Positions 42,115-50,260 of a stretch of DNA of 64,000 nt are shown here, in pieces. The notes under the pieces were generated by a model. The model searched no databases and was not told the DNA's origin. It saw nothing but the letters and a program-made list of their open reading frames with translations. Made by a program: the position numbers and the translations under genes. Origin of the DNA: Pedobacter steynii (GTDB lineage: Bacteria > Bacteroidota > Bacteroidia > Sphingobacteriales > Sphingobacteriaceae); the NCBI RefSeq assembly GCF_900103665.1, contig NZ_FNGY01000007.1:1-64000 (forward strand). Direction: 5' to 3'. The first letter of the stretch is position 1. Each line of letters opens with the position of its first letter.

Positions 42115-42504
42115 TCAGGCTTCATTCTTATTTCCAAAATCGATTGGCTTTTTATCGCTGAAGTCCCAGAACGCAGGTTTCTTATTTGGTTTCAGGAGCA
42201 GATAAGCACCCAGTCCGATTAGGACCAATGCACTGGTAAATCTGGACAGGTCAAAGAAGGCAATGTCTTTTAAAGTATAAATCCCGCCGATGATCACCAG
42301 TACCAGCCAACCGGAAACCTTAAAATCTTTACGGTAACCAATCAGCAAACCTATCCCAAGCATTACGGTATGCCAGGAAAGAATCCAGTGTGGCAGGTTA
42401 AGGCCCAGATTATCGAGCATTAAGAGCAATCCAAGAGCGGTGACAATCACACCTGCAATAATATGACGATTAAATTTGTTGTTGTTATTAGTTAAGGTTT
42501 CCAT
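42115..42504 (-). CDS. LiaF/DUF5668-like membrane protein
   Basis: A 129-residue protein from the ATG at 42504 (METLTNNNNKF). The frame extends upstream to 42657, but those codons overlap the DUF4833 gene and give no homologous sequence. Four short hydrophobic helices follow (HIIAGVIVTALGLLLMLDNL; TVMLGIGLLIGY; GWLVLVIIGGIYTLKD; ALVLIGLGAYLLL), the LiaI/LiaF-type transmembrane region. In Firmicutes related domains report envelope stress; here the role is unknown. Confidence 0.75.
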   Translation of the reverse strand: METLTNNNNKFNRHIIAGVIVTALGLLLMLDNLGLNLPHWILSWHTVMLGIGLLIGYRKDFKVSGWLVLVIIGGIYTLKDIAFFDLSRFTSALVLIGLGAYLLLKPNKKPAFWDFSDKKPIDFGNKNEA

Positions 42505-42625
42505 GATTTTTTTTTCTTCAAAACTACCGCGTATATCAAGGCAGAGCAATGCCTGGAGGGCCATATGGCCGAATAGCATCGGTAAAAGGAATAAAAATAT
42601 CGGTAGAAAATTTGGCCGGAGTCGC

Positions 42626-43198
42626 TTAGACTTTAATTCTTTCGATGACGGGGGCATTATTGGCGGTATTTGTTCCGGTCAGTTCCACATACTTTACGTT
42701 TGGCAACCAGAATGAACCACCTTCAATCCTTAAAAAGATCTTGTCCAGCTCAATTTTCTTGTTGTTTACCGTCACATACACATGAAACTTATGGTCATCT
42801 TTTGATTCCATCAGGTACATCGGGATTTTTTTATGAGAAACAAAACGAAGTTCAAACTGGTCCTTACCGATTTCTTTGGCCTGAATACCGTAGGCAAATT
42901 TTCTTTGGATATAATTCAGGTCTTTCTTCTCTCCTTTTTCACTATAACGCAGCCAATAAACGAGAATAGGCTCTTTCCTGTTCACCTGACCATTTGCTTC
43001 TACGTTAAGTTCGCAAATGATGGTATTGGTATTGGGATCTCTCTGCAGGTAAAACAATTGGTTTTTTATTCCTTTTGGTGTGGGAAATTTCAAAGGAGAA
43101 GGATCACTCTTATCAGCAGTCTGAGCAACAGCAGCAGCACATGTACCGAATAACACCAACATCACTACCAGTCTGCCGATTACTTGAATATGTTTCAT
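42626..43198 (-). CDS. DUF4833 secreted protein
   Basis: About 190 residues from the ATG at 43198 (MKHIQVIGRLVVMLVLFGTC, cleaved near AVAQ); 23 upstream codons to 43267 are unlikely. The mature domain is beta-rich: NQLFYLQRDPNTNTIICELN, PILVYWLRYSEKGEK and FELRFVSHKKIPMYLME are typical of DUF4833, a family of unknown function in Bacteroidota. It lies downstream of the ABC exporter operon by 77 bp on the same strand, but need not be part of it. Confidence 0.8.
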   Translation of the reverse strand: MKHIQVIGRLVVMLVLFGTCAAAVAQTADKSDPSPLKFPTPKGIKNQLFYLQRDPNTNTIICELNVEANGQVNRKEPILVYWLRYSEKGEKKDLNYIQRKFAYGIQAKEIGKDQFELRFVSHKKIPMYLMESKDDHKFHVYVTVNNKKIELDKIFLRIEGGSFWLPNVKYVELTGTNTANNAPVIERIKV

Positions 43199-43275
43199 AA
43201 AAGCGATTATTAAGATATCATGCAAAGCTAGATATTTCAAAAAAAAAGTTATCCAGCCGATTGTCAAAAAAAAAG

Positions 43276-44394
43276 CTAATTCGTCTTTTTATAATTGATA
43301 ACCGCATAGGCATTCAGCACGACTGCAAATAGCGTAATGATCCCAAACTGCGGCCATATGTCTCTCCATCCACTCCCCTTGAGGATTACCATCCGCATCA
43401 CCTCAATGAGGTAACTGACCGGATTAAATCTCGAGACCAGCTTCGCCCAATCCGGCATACTATCGATGGAAGTGAACAAGCCACCCATCAAAATAAAGAC
43501 CATCATGAAAAAGAACATGATAAACATCGCCTGTTGCTGTGTATCACAGAAAGTAGAAATGAGCAGCCCGAAGCCCAGGATCGCCAAAAGGTAAACAGCT
43601 AAAAAACCATAGAGCACAAGGAGACTTCCTATCGGGATAATGCCATAGATCAGCCAGGCCACCAACAGTCCCAGACTAAAGACGATGTTTCCCAATACCC
43701 AGAAAGGGATGAGTTTTCCGAGGATAAAATGATGTTTTTTAATGGGTGTTACATTGATTTGTTCGATCGTACCAAACTCCTTCTCTTTCACGATATTCAA
43801 AGCAGAGAGAAAGCCTCCAATCATCGTGACCAGAATGGCCAGAATTCCCGGAACCATATAAAACCGGTATTCCATCAGCGGATTATACCAGTTGGAAGCG
43901 ATGATTTCTATGACCGGCCCCGGATTAAAGCGCCCCGGAGGAAGCAGTTCTATTCGAATTTCTTCATTAAAATTTTTGATGATGCTGGTCAGGTAGGCTC
44001 CCCCAAGGTTTGCCTTTACCCCGTTGATCGCATTTACCGCGATAAACAATTGTTGTTGGTCTTCCCGGATAAGATTGCGTTCAAAGCCCTCAGGGATCTC
44101 CAAAATCAAATCTGCCTCATCTGATTCAATCTTCTTTAATTCTTCCTTAAACGAAGCCCCATAGCCTCTGAGCTTAAAATATCCGGAGGCAGTGACCTTC
44201 GCAACCAATTTTTGTGCATAACCGGAATGGTCATGGTCTACCACAGACAGGTTGATGTTCTTCACTTCATAATTTGCCGCCAGGGGAAGGATCAGCAATT
44301 GCATCACCGGCATCACCCCGATCAGGAGCAAAATGGCCCGGTTGCGGAAAATCTGTCTGAATTCTTTTTGAAGCAGGAATCTGATCGTTCTCAT
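43276..44394 (-). CDS. ABC-2 type exporter permease (YbhR/YbhS-like), second copy
   Basis: A 372-residue permease with one N-terminal helix (RAILLLIGVMPVMQLLI), a large extracytoplasmic domain (about residues 40-170) and five C-terminal helices; EKEFGTIEQINVTPIKKHHF is the conserved ABC-2 cytoplasmic element. Together with its paralogue encoded just upstream (4-bp overlap) it should form the heterodimeric membrane channel of a drug or lipid exporter. It is the last gene of the seven-gene operon. Confidence 0.92.
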   Translation of the reverse strand: MRTIRFLLQKEFRQIFRNRAILLLIGVMPVMQLLILPLAANYEVKNINLSVVDHDHSGYAQKLVAKVTASGYFKLRGYGASFKEELKKIESDEADLILEIPEGFERNLIREDQQQLFIAVNAINGVKANLGGAYLTSIIKNFNEEIRIELLPPGRFNPGPVIEIIASNWYNPLMEYRFYMVPGILAILVTMIGGFLSALNIVKEKEFGTIEQINVTPIKKHHFILGKLIPFWVLGNIVFSLGLLVAWLIYGIIPIGSLLVLYGFLAVYLLAILGFGLLISTFCDTQQQAMFIMFFFMMVFILMGGLFTSIDSMPDWAKLVSRFNPVSYLIEVMRMVILKGSGWRDIWPQFGIITLFAVVLNAYAVINYKKTN

Positions 44395-45497
44395 GACAGT
44401 CGGATTTTAAAACTTTTTAAACTGATCACCAGTAAAACGACCGTGATGCCGGCCAGGATTAGCGTTTCCTTCCAGATGGCCTCAAATCCAAGCCCTTTGA
44501 TCATGATTGATTTCACGATGATGTAAAACCATTTCGCCGGAACGACGTTTGAAAACAGCTGTAACGGGTAAGGCATATTTTCTATGGGAAACATAAAACC
44601 GCTAAACAGCACAGTAGGCAACAACATGCCCATCAGAGAAATCAGCATCGCCACCTGTTGAGAATCGGTTTTCACGGAAATGAAAATCCCTACAGTGAGG
44701 CAGGTGATGATAAACAGGACGCTTTCCCCAAAGAGCAGCAGCACGCTTCCGTTCACAGGAAGCTCCAGCACAAAGACACTCAGCAAAAGAATGGAAGCGA
44801 CATTCACCAAAGAAAGGATCAGATAAGGAACCGTTTTGGAAATGATCACCAAAATCGGCTTGAAAGGAGAAACCAGCAATACTTCCATCGTCCCGGTTTC
44901 TTTTTCCTTCACGATAGAAATGGCCGTCATCATCACACAGACCAACATTAAGACCAACGCCATTACCCCTGGAACAAAATTAGGTGCTCCTTTGAGTTGT
45001 GGATTGTACAGCATCCGGACTTCCGGAACAATCCGGTACGGCAGCACCAGGCTTTTGCTCCGTGTACTTTGGTAATCCATGACAATAGCTGACAGGTAAT
45101 TACTCAGCATATTTGCCGTATTGGGATCGGAAGCATCCGCAATCACCTGAACCTGTGCATGATGTTCATGAAGGAGTCCCGAATTGAACCCTGCCGGAAA
45201 GACAATGGCCATTTTGATTTCCCCTTGTCTGAAGACCGCTTCCATTTGCTGCTCATTCATCACGGACCTTTCTACCTCAAAATACCTGCTCGCTTCGATT
45301 TTAGCGATGAGTTCCTGTGAGGCCGGATCTTTTGCCTGGTCAAAGACAATGAGTTTGGAATTCTTCACCTCATTGGTCAGCGCGAAACCAAAGATCAGGA
45401 TCTGCGCCACCGGCATTCCAAATAAGATGAGCAAGGTTTTTCTGTCCCTCATCACATGGAAAAATTCCTTTCTTACAAAATTTACAAACTGTTTCAT
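44391..45497 (-). CDS. ABC-2 type exporter permease (YbhS/YbhR-like), first copy
   Basis: A 368-residue paralogue of the downstream permease with the same topology: N-terminal helix (LLILFGMPVAQILIFGFA), a soluble domain, then five helices including the EKETGTMEVLLVSPFKPILV element. It overlaps the next gene by four bases and follows the ATPase gene by 12 bp. The substrate is unknown. Confidence 0.92.
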   Translation of the reverse strand: MKQFVNFVRKEFFHVMRDRKTLLILFGMPVAQILIFGFALTNEVKNSKLIVFDQAKDPASQELIAKIEASRYFEVERSVMNEQQMEAVFRQGEIKMAIVFPAGFNSGLLHEHHAQVQVIADASDPNTANMLSNYLSAIVMDYQSTRSKSLVLPYRIVPEVRMLYNPQLKGAPNFVPGVMALVLMLVCVMMTAISIVKEKETGTMEVLLVSPFKPILVIISKTVPYLILSLVNVASILLLSVFVLELPVNGSVLLLFGESVLFIITCLTVGIFISVKTDSQQVAMLISLMGMLLPTVLFSGFMFPIENMPYPLQLFSNVVPAKWFYIIVKSIMIKGLGFEAIWKETLILAGITVVLLVISLKSFKIRLS

Positions 45498-45509
45498 GAG
45501 TTCCAGGTT

Positions 45510-46250
45510 TTAATCGCCTCGTTTGGCCCCTCTGGCCAGCTGGTAAAAAACTTCATCCATTGTGCCTGCCTTAAATTGGGTTTTGAGCTTTGAAGGGCTA
45601 TCCAGTGCAGCAATCCTTCCGTCAACCATGATAGAGATCCGGTCGCAATATTCTGCTTCGTCCATATAATGCGTCGTTACAAAAATGGTAATCCCTTTTG
45701 CTGAAGCCTCGTAGATCAGGTCCCAGAACTGTCTTCGCGTCACTGGGTCTACCCCTCCGGTAGGTTCATCAAGAAACACAATCTTTGGCTCATGCAGCAC
45801 CGCTACTGAGAAAGAAAGCTTTTGCTTCCAGCCCAGAGGCAAGCTCCCAACCAGTTTCTTCGTTTCTTTTTCCAGTCCTAACTGCTCAACCAATGCTTCA
45901 CCTTTTTCTTTGATCTCCCTGTTGGTCAACCCATATATACCGGCAAAGAAACTGATGTTCTCCGATACGGTCAGGTCTTCATACAAAGAGAATTTCTGAC
46001 TCATATAACCAATGTTTCTTTTGATCTGCTCCGCTTGTTTATACACCTCAAAGCCTGCAATTTCCGCCGTTCCGGAAGAAGGAATAGAAAGCCCGCAGAG
46101 CATCCGCATGGCCGTTGTTTTCCCAGCACCATTTGCCCCCAGAAAACCAAATATCTCCCCTTTCTGCACCTCAAAGCTGATTTCATTCACCGCAATGAAG
46201 TCGCCGAAGCGCTTGCTGAGCCGATCTGTTTTTATGACGATTTCCTTCAT
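45510..46250 (-). CDS. ABC exporter ATPase, resembling the C-terminal half of YbhF
   Basis: A 246-residue ATPase: Walker A GANGAGKTTAM, Walker B KIVFLDEPTGGVDP and the switch His in IFVTTHYMDEAEYCDR. The signature motif is the unusual LPLGWKQKL instead of LSGGQ, which is characteristic of the second half of the fused E. coli protein YbhF. Its partner with a canonical signature is encoded four bases upstream, so the two gene products probably replace one fused protein. Confidence 0.92.
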   Translation of the reverse strand: MKEIVIKTDRLSKRFGDFIAVNEISFEVQKGEIFGFLGANGAGKTTAMRMLCGLSIPSSGTAEIAGFEVYKQAEQIKRNIGYMSQKFSLYEDLTVSENISFFAGIYGLTNREIKEKGEALVEQLGLEKETKKLVGSLPLGWKQKLSFSVAVLHEPKIVFLDEPTGGVDPVTRRQFWDLIYEASAKGITIFVTTHYMDEAEYCDRISIMVDGRIAALDSPSKLKTQFKAGTMDEVFYQLARGAKRGD

Positions 46251-46254
46251 TTCA

Positions 46255-47175
46255 TCAGGATTTCAATAGTTTGATAAAACAATCCTCGATACTGGCCTCT
46301 ACCGCTTTCATTTCGATCTCAGATAAGCCCTCTTTCCTGAGATAAGCTTCCAGCGGAGCAGCTTCAAAAGCATTTTTGAAAGCAACATGGGCATATTCCC
46401 CAAAAGCATAGCAATCCAATACCTCCGGATACTTCCTAAGTGATTTCAGGAGCAGGTACATTTGATTTGATTTGACTGCGTACAGTTGCTCAGGATAGTT
46501 CTTTACCATATTTTCGGCCGTATCAACAGATAAGATTTTGCCATATTGAATGAGCGCAATCCGGTCGCAGAGCGATGCTTCGTCCATGTAAGGCGTGGAT
46601 ACGATGATGGTAATCCCCTGCATTTTCAGCTTTTTGAGCATCTCCCAGAACTCTTTTCTCGATACCGGGTCTACGCCTGTGGTCGGTTCATCTAAGAACA
46701 AGACCCTTGGTCTATGGATCAATGCACAGCATAAGGCCAGCTTTTGTTTCATTCCGCCGGAAAGTTTTCCGGCCCTGCGGTCTTTAAAAGGCTCGATCTG
46801 GATATAAATATCTTTGATCAATTCGTAATTTTCGGCAACCGTAGTATCGAAAACCGTCGCAAAAAAGTTCAGGTTCTCCGCTACGGTAAGGTCCGGATAC
46901 AGCGAAAACTTCCCCGGCATATAACCTGCAATTTTCCGGATCTCCCGATACTCATGTCTAACCTCAAAACCTTCCACCCAGGCCTCGCCCTGCTCTGCGA
47001 GCAACAGGGTGGTCAGGATCCTGAAAATGCTCGTCTTACCCGCACCATCAGGGCCGATCAATCCGAACAACTCTCCTTTATTGACGTGGAAGGAAACCTC
47101 ATCTACCGCCACCTGCTTTTCTTTACCGTAGGTTTTGGTGATTTTACGTAGCTCAATGGCATATAAACTTTCCAT
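46255..47175 (-). CDS. ABC exporter ATPase, resembling the N-terminal half of YbhF
   Basis: A 306-residue ATPase with Walker A GPDGAGKTSIFR, the canonical signature KLSGGMKQKLALCC, Walker B RVLFLDEPTTGVDP, and a C-terminal extension of about 80 residues after the switch region (IIVSTPYMDEAS, where the usual His is Pro). The missing switch His suggests that this half is catalytically weaker than its partner. It lies 4 bp upstream of the second ATPase gene and 8 bp downstream of the HlyD gene. Confidence 0.92.
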   Translation of the reverse strand: MESLYAIELRKITKTYGKEKQVAVDEVSFHVNKGELFGLIGPDGAGKTSIFRILTTLLLAEQGEAWVEGFEVRHEYREIRKIAGYMPGKFSLYPDLTVAENLNFFATVFDTTVAENYELIKDIYIQIEPFKDRRAGKLSGGMKQKLALCCALIHRPRVLFLDEPTTGVDPVSRKEFWEMLKKLKMQGITIIVSTPYMDEASLCDRIALIQYGKILSVDTAENMVKNYPEQLYAVKSNQMYLLLKSLRKYPEVLDCYAFGEYAHVAFKNAFEAAPLEAYLRKEGLSEIEMKAVEASIEDCFIKLLKS

Positions 47176-47183
47176 GGCTTTGC

Positions 47184-48074
47184 TTATAAACCAACCTCGG
47201 CATACATGCCTATTTTCAGATAACCATCGTTTTTCAGTCTGATCTTAGCCGCGTAAACCAGGTTGGCCCGCTCTTCTTTGGTCTGGATGGTTTTAGGGGT
47301 AAATTCAGCCCTGGCACTGATCCATTCGATGACGCCTTCGTAGGTTTTATACTGACCGTCACTTGCATCAACCAACACTTTAACTACCTGCCCTAATTTT
47401 ATCGACGACAATTGATTAACAGTAAAATAAGCCCGTAAAACTATCGTAGAAAGGTCAGCGATTTTATACAAAGGTTTTCCTGCGACAGCCATTTCTCCGG
47501 CCTCCACATACTTGGTCAGCACGGTCCCCTTTACCCCGTTAATCAGGTTAGTTTTTGCGAGCTGATCGTTCAGTTGTTCGATCTGGGCAGTTAGTGGCAA
47601 GGCTTCTTTATTCAGACCGCTGGAGCTGATTCCCAGACTGGATTCCTGTGCGGCGATCTGTTTCCTGATGATCGCCACCTGTGCATTGGCATCGTCGAGC
47701 TGCTTTGGGGTAGCCGCATCGGCCTTTACCAGATTACTTAACCGGTCCTGTTCTCTAAGCGCTTGTTTTAACTGCTCCCGATAAGCGGCCAGCTGTGCCG
47801 GGATATCGGGTTTTCTTCCCAATACCGCATTGATCTGCGCCTGCAACTGCTTTTTCTTCAGGTAAAGCTGGAGGCTGTCTATGTGTCCAACCGTATCCCC
47901 AACCTCCAATAGCTGACCTTCTTCTAAAACCAGGCTATTGATCCGCCCTGTTGCTTCCGCCGAAACGATCGTTTCCCTTCCTTCAAAAGTACCAGAGGCA
48001 TCAGAAACGGCCTTTTTTCCATTACAGGAAACCAATAGAAGGAAACCTGCAGATGCTAATAAAAATGTTTTCAT
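47184..48074 (-). CDS. HlyD-family adaptor lipoprotein (YbhG-like)
   Basis: A 296-residue membrane-fusion protein. A lipoprotein signal (LLASAGFLLLVSC-NGKK) is followed by a lipoyl-like half-motif (INSLVLEEGQLLEVGDTVGH), a long coiled coil (about residues 70-165) and the second lipoyl half plus barrel (TVLTKYVEAGEMAVAGKPLY). It connects the ABC-2 permeases to the TolC protein of the same operon. Confidence 0.92.
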   Translation of the reverse strand: MKTFLLASAGFLLLVSCNGKKAVSDASGTFEGRETIVSAEATGRINSLVLEEGQLLEVGDTVGHIDSLQLYLKKKQLQAQINAVLGRKPDIPAQLAAYREQLKQALREQDRLSNLVKADAATPKQLDDANAQVAIIRKQIAAQESSLGISSSGLNKEALPLTAQIEQLNDQLAKTNLINGVKGTVLTKYVEAGEMAVAGKPLYKIADLSTIVLRAYFTVNQLSSIKLGQVVKVLVDASDGQYKTYEGVIEWISARAEFTPKTIQTKEERANLVYAAKIRLKNDGYLKIGMYAEVGL

Positions 48075-48089
48075 GATTCTGTTTAAAAA

Positions 48090-49352
48090 TTAGTTTCCTG
48101 TAGTTGTTTGCTGATTATATTGGGCAAGGAGCAATTGAACCTCGTGAAGGATCTTATTTTGCCTGGCCTGATCCTCCGCATTGACCTCCCTCAGGTAATC
48201 ATTGCTATTGATGATGCCGTTCGTAAGCTGCGCATAAAAGGTCTTCTTGGTCCTTGTCCTCAGTTCAATAATTTCATCGTCTGCAGACAGGAGTTCCCTT
48301 AATTTACTGAGTTCTGCGTCCTGCTGTTTCAGGGTAAAATTCGTATTCAAAAGAAAGGTTTCTTTTTGCAGATCTATGCTTTTACGGTTAAGCTCAAGGA
48401 TGGCTTTTTCTCCTTTCCTGGTATATAGGCCAGCTAAAGACCAACTTAATCTAATACCACCTATCGCATAGGGCTCCAATTCATTATTCAACATATTTAA
48501 TGCCGGCCGGCCAAAGCCTCCCTGAAAGAACAGGTTGAACCTGGGCAGGTTTTTAGCGCGGATGATTTTCTCCTGAACATCCATGTTCCTGCGTTGTAAA
48601 TCGTACAGCTGCAATTCGGGCCGCAGAACAGTCAGGGCTTCCACAACCGGCTTCGGTTTGAGGTAATTTGTGCGTTCGTCCAACCTCCTGTTGACGAACA
48701 GACCAAGCACATCTGCATAGCCTTTCAGTGTAAACTTCAACTCCGTACTACGCTGTTTTACTTTGAGCAACTCTGCCTGTAGAATGTCCAGACTGCTCTT
48801 TAAGGCGACCCCGTTTTGAATGGCCGCTGCTGTCTTGTTGATGCCCAGCTGAATGTCTCTTTTCAGCAGCTCGTTTTGCTGAATCTGTTCCTTCAACACC
48901 AGGATTCCAAAGAACAACTGATTGATGCGTTCTTTCAGCTTGTACAGCTCTACTTCTACCTTCTGGGCCTCTATCCCCGAACCTGATTTCAGGGACTCCT
49001 GCTGCTGCCTGATCATGCCACCATCAAAGAGCAATTGCGTCGCCTCTCCGTATAGCTTATACTGATCTTTACTCATCTGAGGGATGTTCATTCCGGGGAT
49101 ATGAATCGGGATCGTGGTGACCTCTGATTGATACGTCGCCTGCCCGCCGATGTTCAATTGAGGGAGGTACCCTTTCGCTGCATTTCCAACAGACCAGGCT
49201 TCCGTTTTAGCGATCAGTTCCAGCTGTTTTAGCAAGGGATAATGCTGCCTGGCTAAACTATAGCTCTCCTCAACAGAAAGAGAAGCCGGCTCCTGACCAT
49301 ATACACAATTACATAATATAAACAAACATAAAGAACTGAATATGTGTCTCAT
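48090..49352 (-). CDS. TolC-family outer-membrane efflux protein
   Basis: A 420-residue TolC-like protein with a signal peptide (MRHIFSSLCLFILCNCVYGQ) and two efflux repeats (LSVEESYSLARQHYPLLKQL; ELQLYDLQRRNMDVQEKIIR). It forms the outer-membrane channel of the ABC exporter. It follows the TetR gene on the same strand by 55 bp; an operator-like palindrome lies 23 bp upstream of its ATG. Confidence 0.92.
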   Translation of the reverse strand: MRHIFSSLCLFILCNCVYGQEPASLSVEESYSLARQHYPLLKQLELIAKTEAWSVGNAAKGYLPQLNIGGQATYQSEVTTIPIHIPGMNIPQMSKDQYKLYGEATQLLFDGGMIRQQQESLKSGSGIEAQKVEVELYKLKERINQLFFGILVLKEQIQQNELLKRDIQLGINKTAAAIQNGVALKSSLDILQAELLKVKQRSTELKFTLKGYADVLGLFVNRRLDERTNYLKPKPVVEALTVLRPELQLYDLQRRNMDVQEKIIRAKNLPRFNLFFQGGFGRPALNMLNNELEPYAIGGIRLSWSLAGLYTRKGEKAILELNRKSIDLQKETFLLNTNFTLKQQDAELSKLRELLSADDEIIELRTRTKKTFYAQLTNGIINSNDYLREVNAEDQARQNKILHEVQLLLAQYNQQTTTGN

Positions 49353-49374
49353 AATATTAATTTATTAATTTGTT

Positions 49375-49390
49375 TTAATCATTTGACTAA
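49375..49390 (-). promoter_or_regulatory. TetR operator-like site between tetR and tolC of the ABC exporter operon
   Basis: TTAATCATTTGACTAA is a 16-bp palindrome with one mismatched pair. On its other strand it matches the perfect palindrome upstream of tetR (50098-50113) at 15 of 16 positions. It sits in the 55-bp gap before the tolC gene. Confidence 0.65.
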
Positions 49391-49407
49391 CGCTATATTA
49401 AAAAATT

Positions 49408-50028
49408 TTAGATGCTTTTCAGCATCGCATCAATCCAGATCGGGATCATCTTTTTACGCTCATCCATAAGGGCATCAAACTCCGCTTTACTCTTTTCTCC
49501 GATGATCCTCAGGAGCGGACTTGCCACAAAAGGAAAGACGGTAAGCCCGAAAATATTCATTAAAAAATGTACCGGATCTACCTTCTTTTTAGTCGTCGCT
49601 TCAAGTTGTTTATAGAAGTTAGATTGCAGCAAAATCTCCTTCGCTCCCATGTTCGCTTCCAGCCTTGCCGGGTTCGCTCTGATCTCACTTAATATAAATA
49701 ACGGGAGGTCAGTATTGACTTTCAACAGGTCAATATAATGGCTGGCCAGCTGGCTTATTTTTTCCGTCAATGAACTGTTCACATCATTCAGAATGTCCCT
49801 CACTCCCAACAGAAATTTCTGAAGGCTTTCCATCATCACCAGGTCAAACAGCTTCTCTTTGCTCCTGAAATAGTAGTTGAGTAAAGCCAGGTTAATTCCT
49901 GCTTCCTCCGCAATATCTCTGGTCCGTGTAGCCGCAAATCCTTTCTGCGTAAACACTTTTGCCGCCGCCTCTTTAATCTTCTCTTCTGTAGAGCTATCTG
50001 CTGTTTCCAGCTTTTCTGTTTTTGCCAT
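49408..50028 (-). CDS. TetR-family regulator of the ABC exporter operon (CecR-like position)
   Basis: A 206-residue repressor with a standard helix-turn-helix (TRTRDIAEEAGINLALLNYY, then FRSKEKLFDLV) and a C-terminal ligand domain. It heads the tolC-hlyD-ATPase-ATPase-permease-permease operon, the same place that the TetR regulator CecR holds beside ybhGFSR in E. coli. Palindromes upstream of its own gene and of tolC make autoregulation likely. The ligand is unknown. Confidence 0.93.
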   Translation of the reverse strand: MAKTEKLETADSSTEEKIKEAAAKVFTQKGFAATRTRDIAEEAGINLALLNYYFRSKEKLFDLVMMESLQKFLLGVRDILNDVNSSLTEKISQLASHYIDLLKVNTDLPLFILSEIRANPARLEANMGAKEILLQSNFYKQLEATTKKKVDPVHFLMNIFGLTVFPFVASPLLRIIGEKSKAEFDALMDERKKMIPIWIDAMLKSI

Positions 50029-50046
50029 ATGGTGATTTCCGCTTTA

Positions 50047-50113
50047 TATCTTGATACAGGATATCCTGATACAAAGATATATAATTATTTATTTGATTTA
50101 ATCAAATGATTAA
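50047..50113 (-). promoter_or_regulatory. Promoter and operators of the TetR-ABC exporter operon
   Basis: On the minus strand TATCTTTG (50072-50079) fits TAnnTTTG, with TTTG 23 bases upstream (50103-50106). Three palindromes surround it: CAGGATATCCTG (50057-50068, inside a longer imperfect symmetry 50047-50079), ATTTGAT-tta-ATCAAAT (50091-50107) and the perfect TTAATCAAATGATTAA (50098-50113). The last is shared with the site before tolC. Confidence 0.65.
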
Positions 50114-50144
50114 AAATTAAGATACGATGAGATGTGTATTCCAC

Positions 50145-50180
50145 AAAAAAGGCCATTAGAAACGATCTAATAGCCTTTTT
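50145..50180. terminator. Terminator downstream of the DUF5686 gene
   Basis: AAAAAGGCCATTAGA-aacga-TCTAATAGCCTTTTT forms a 15-bp stem with one mismatch and A/T tails on both sides. It lies about 80 bp after the end of the 50261 gene on the minus strand and upstream of the tetR promoter. Confidence 0.85.
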
Positions 50181-50260
50181 AAGAAACAACTTCCGGATCA
50201 TTCTACTGATTAGCAGGATCCATATATAGCGCGGAATAAGGGAACACTCCTTCTTCCTGC

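Noticed and set aside
42505..42657. Upstream extension of the LiaF-like gene
   Set aside because: It overlaps the end of the DUF4833 gene and precedes a better ATG at 42504.
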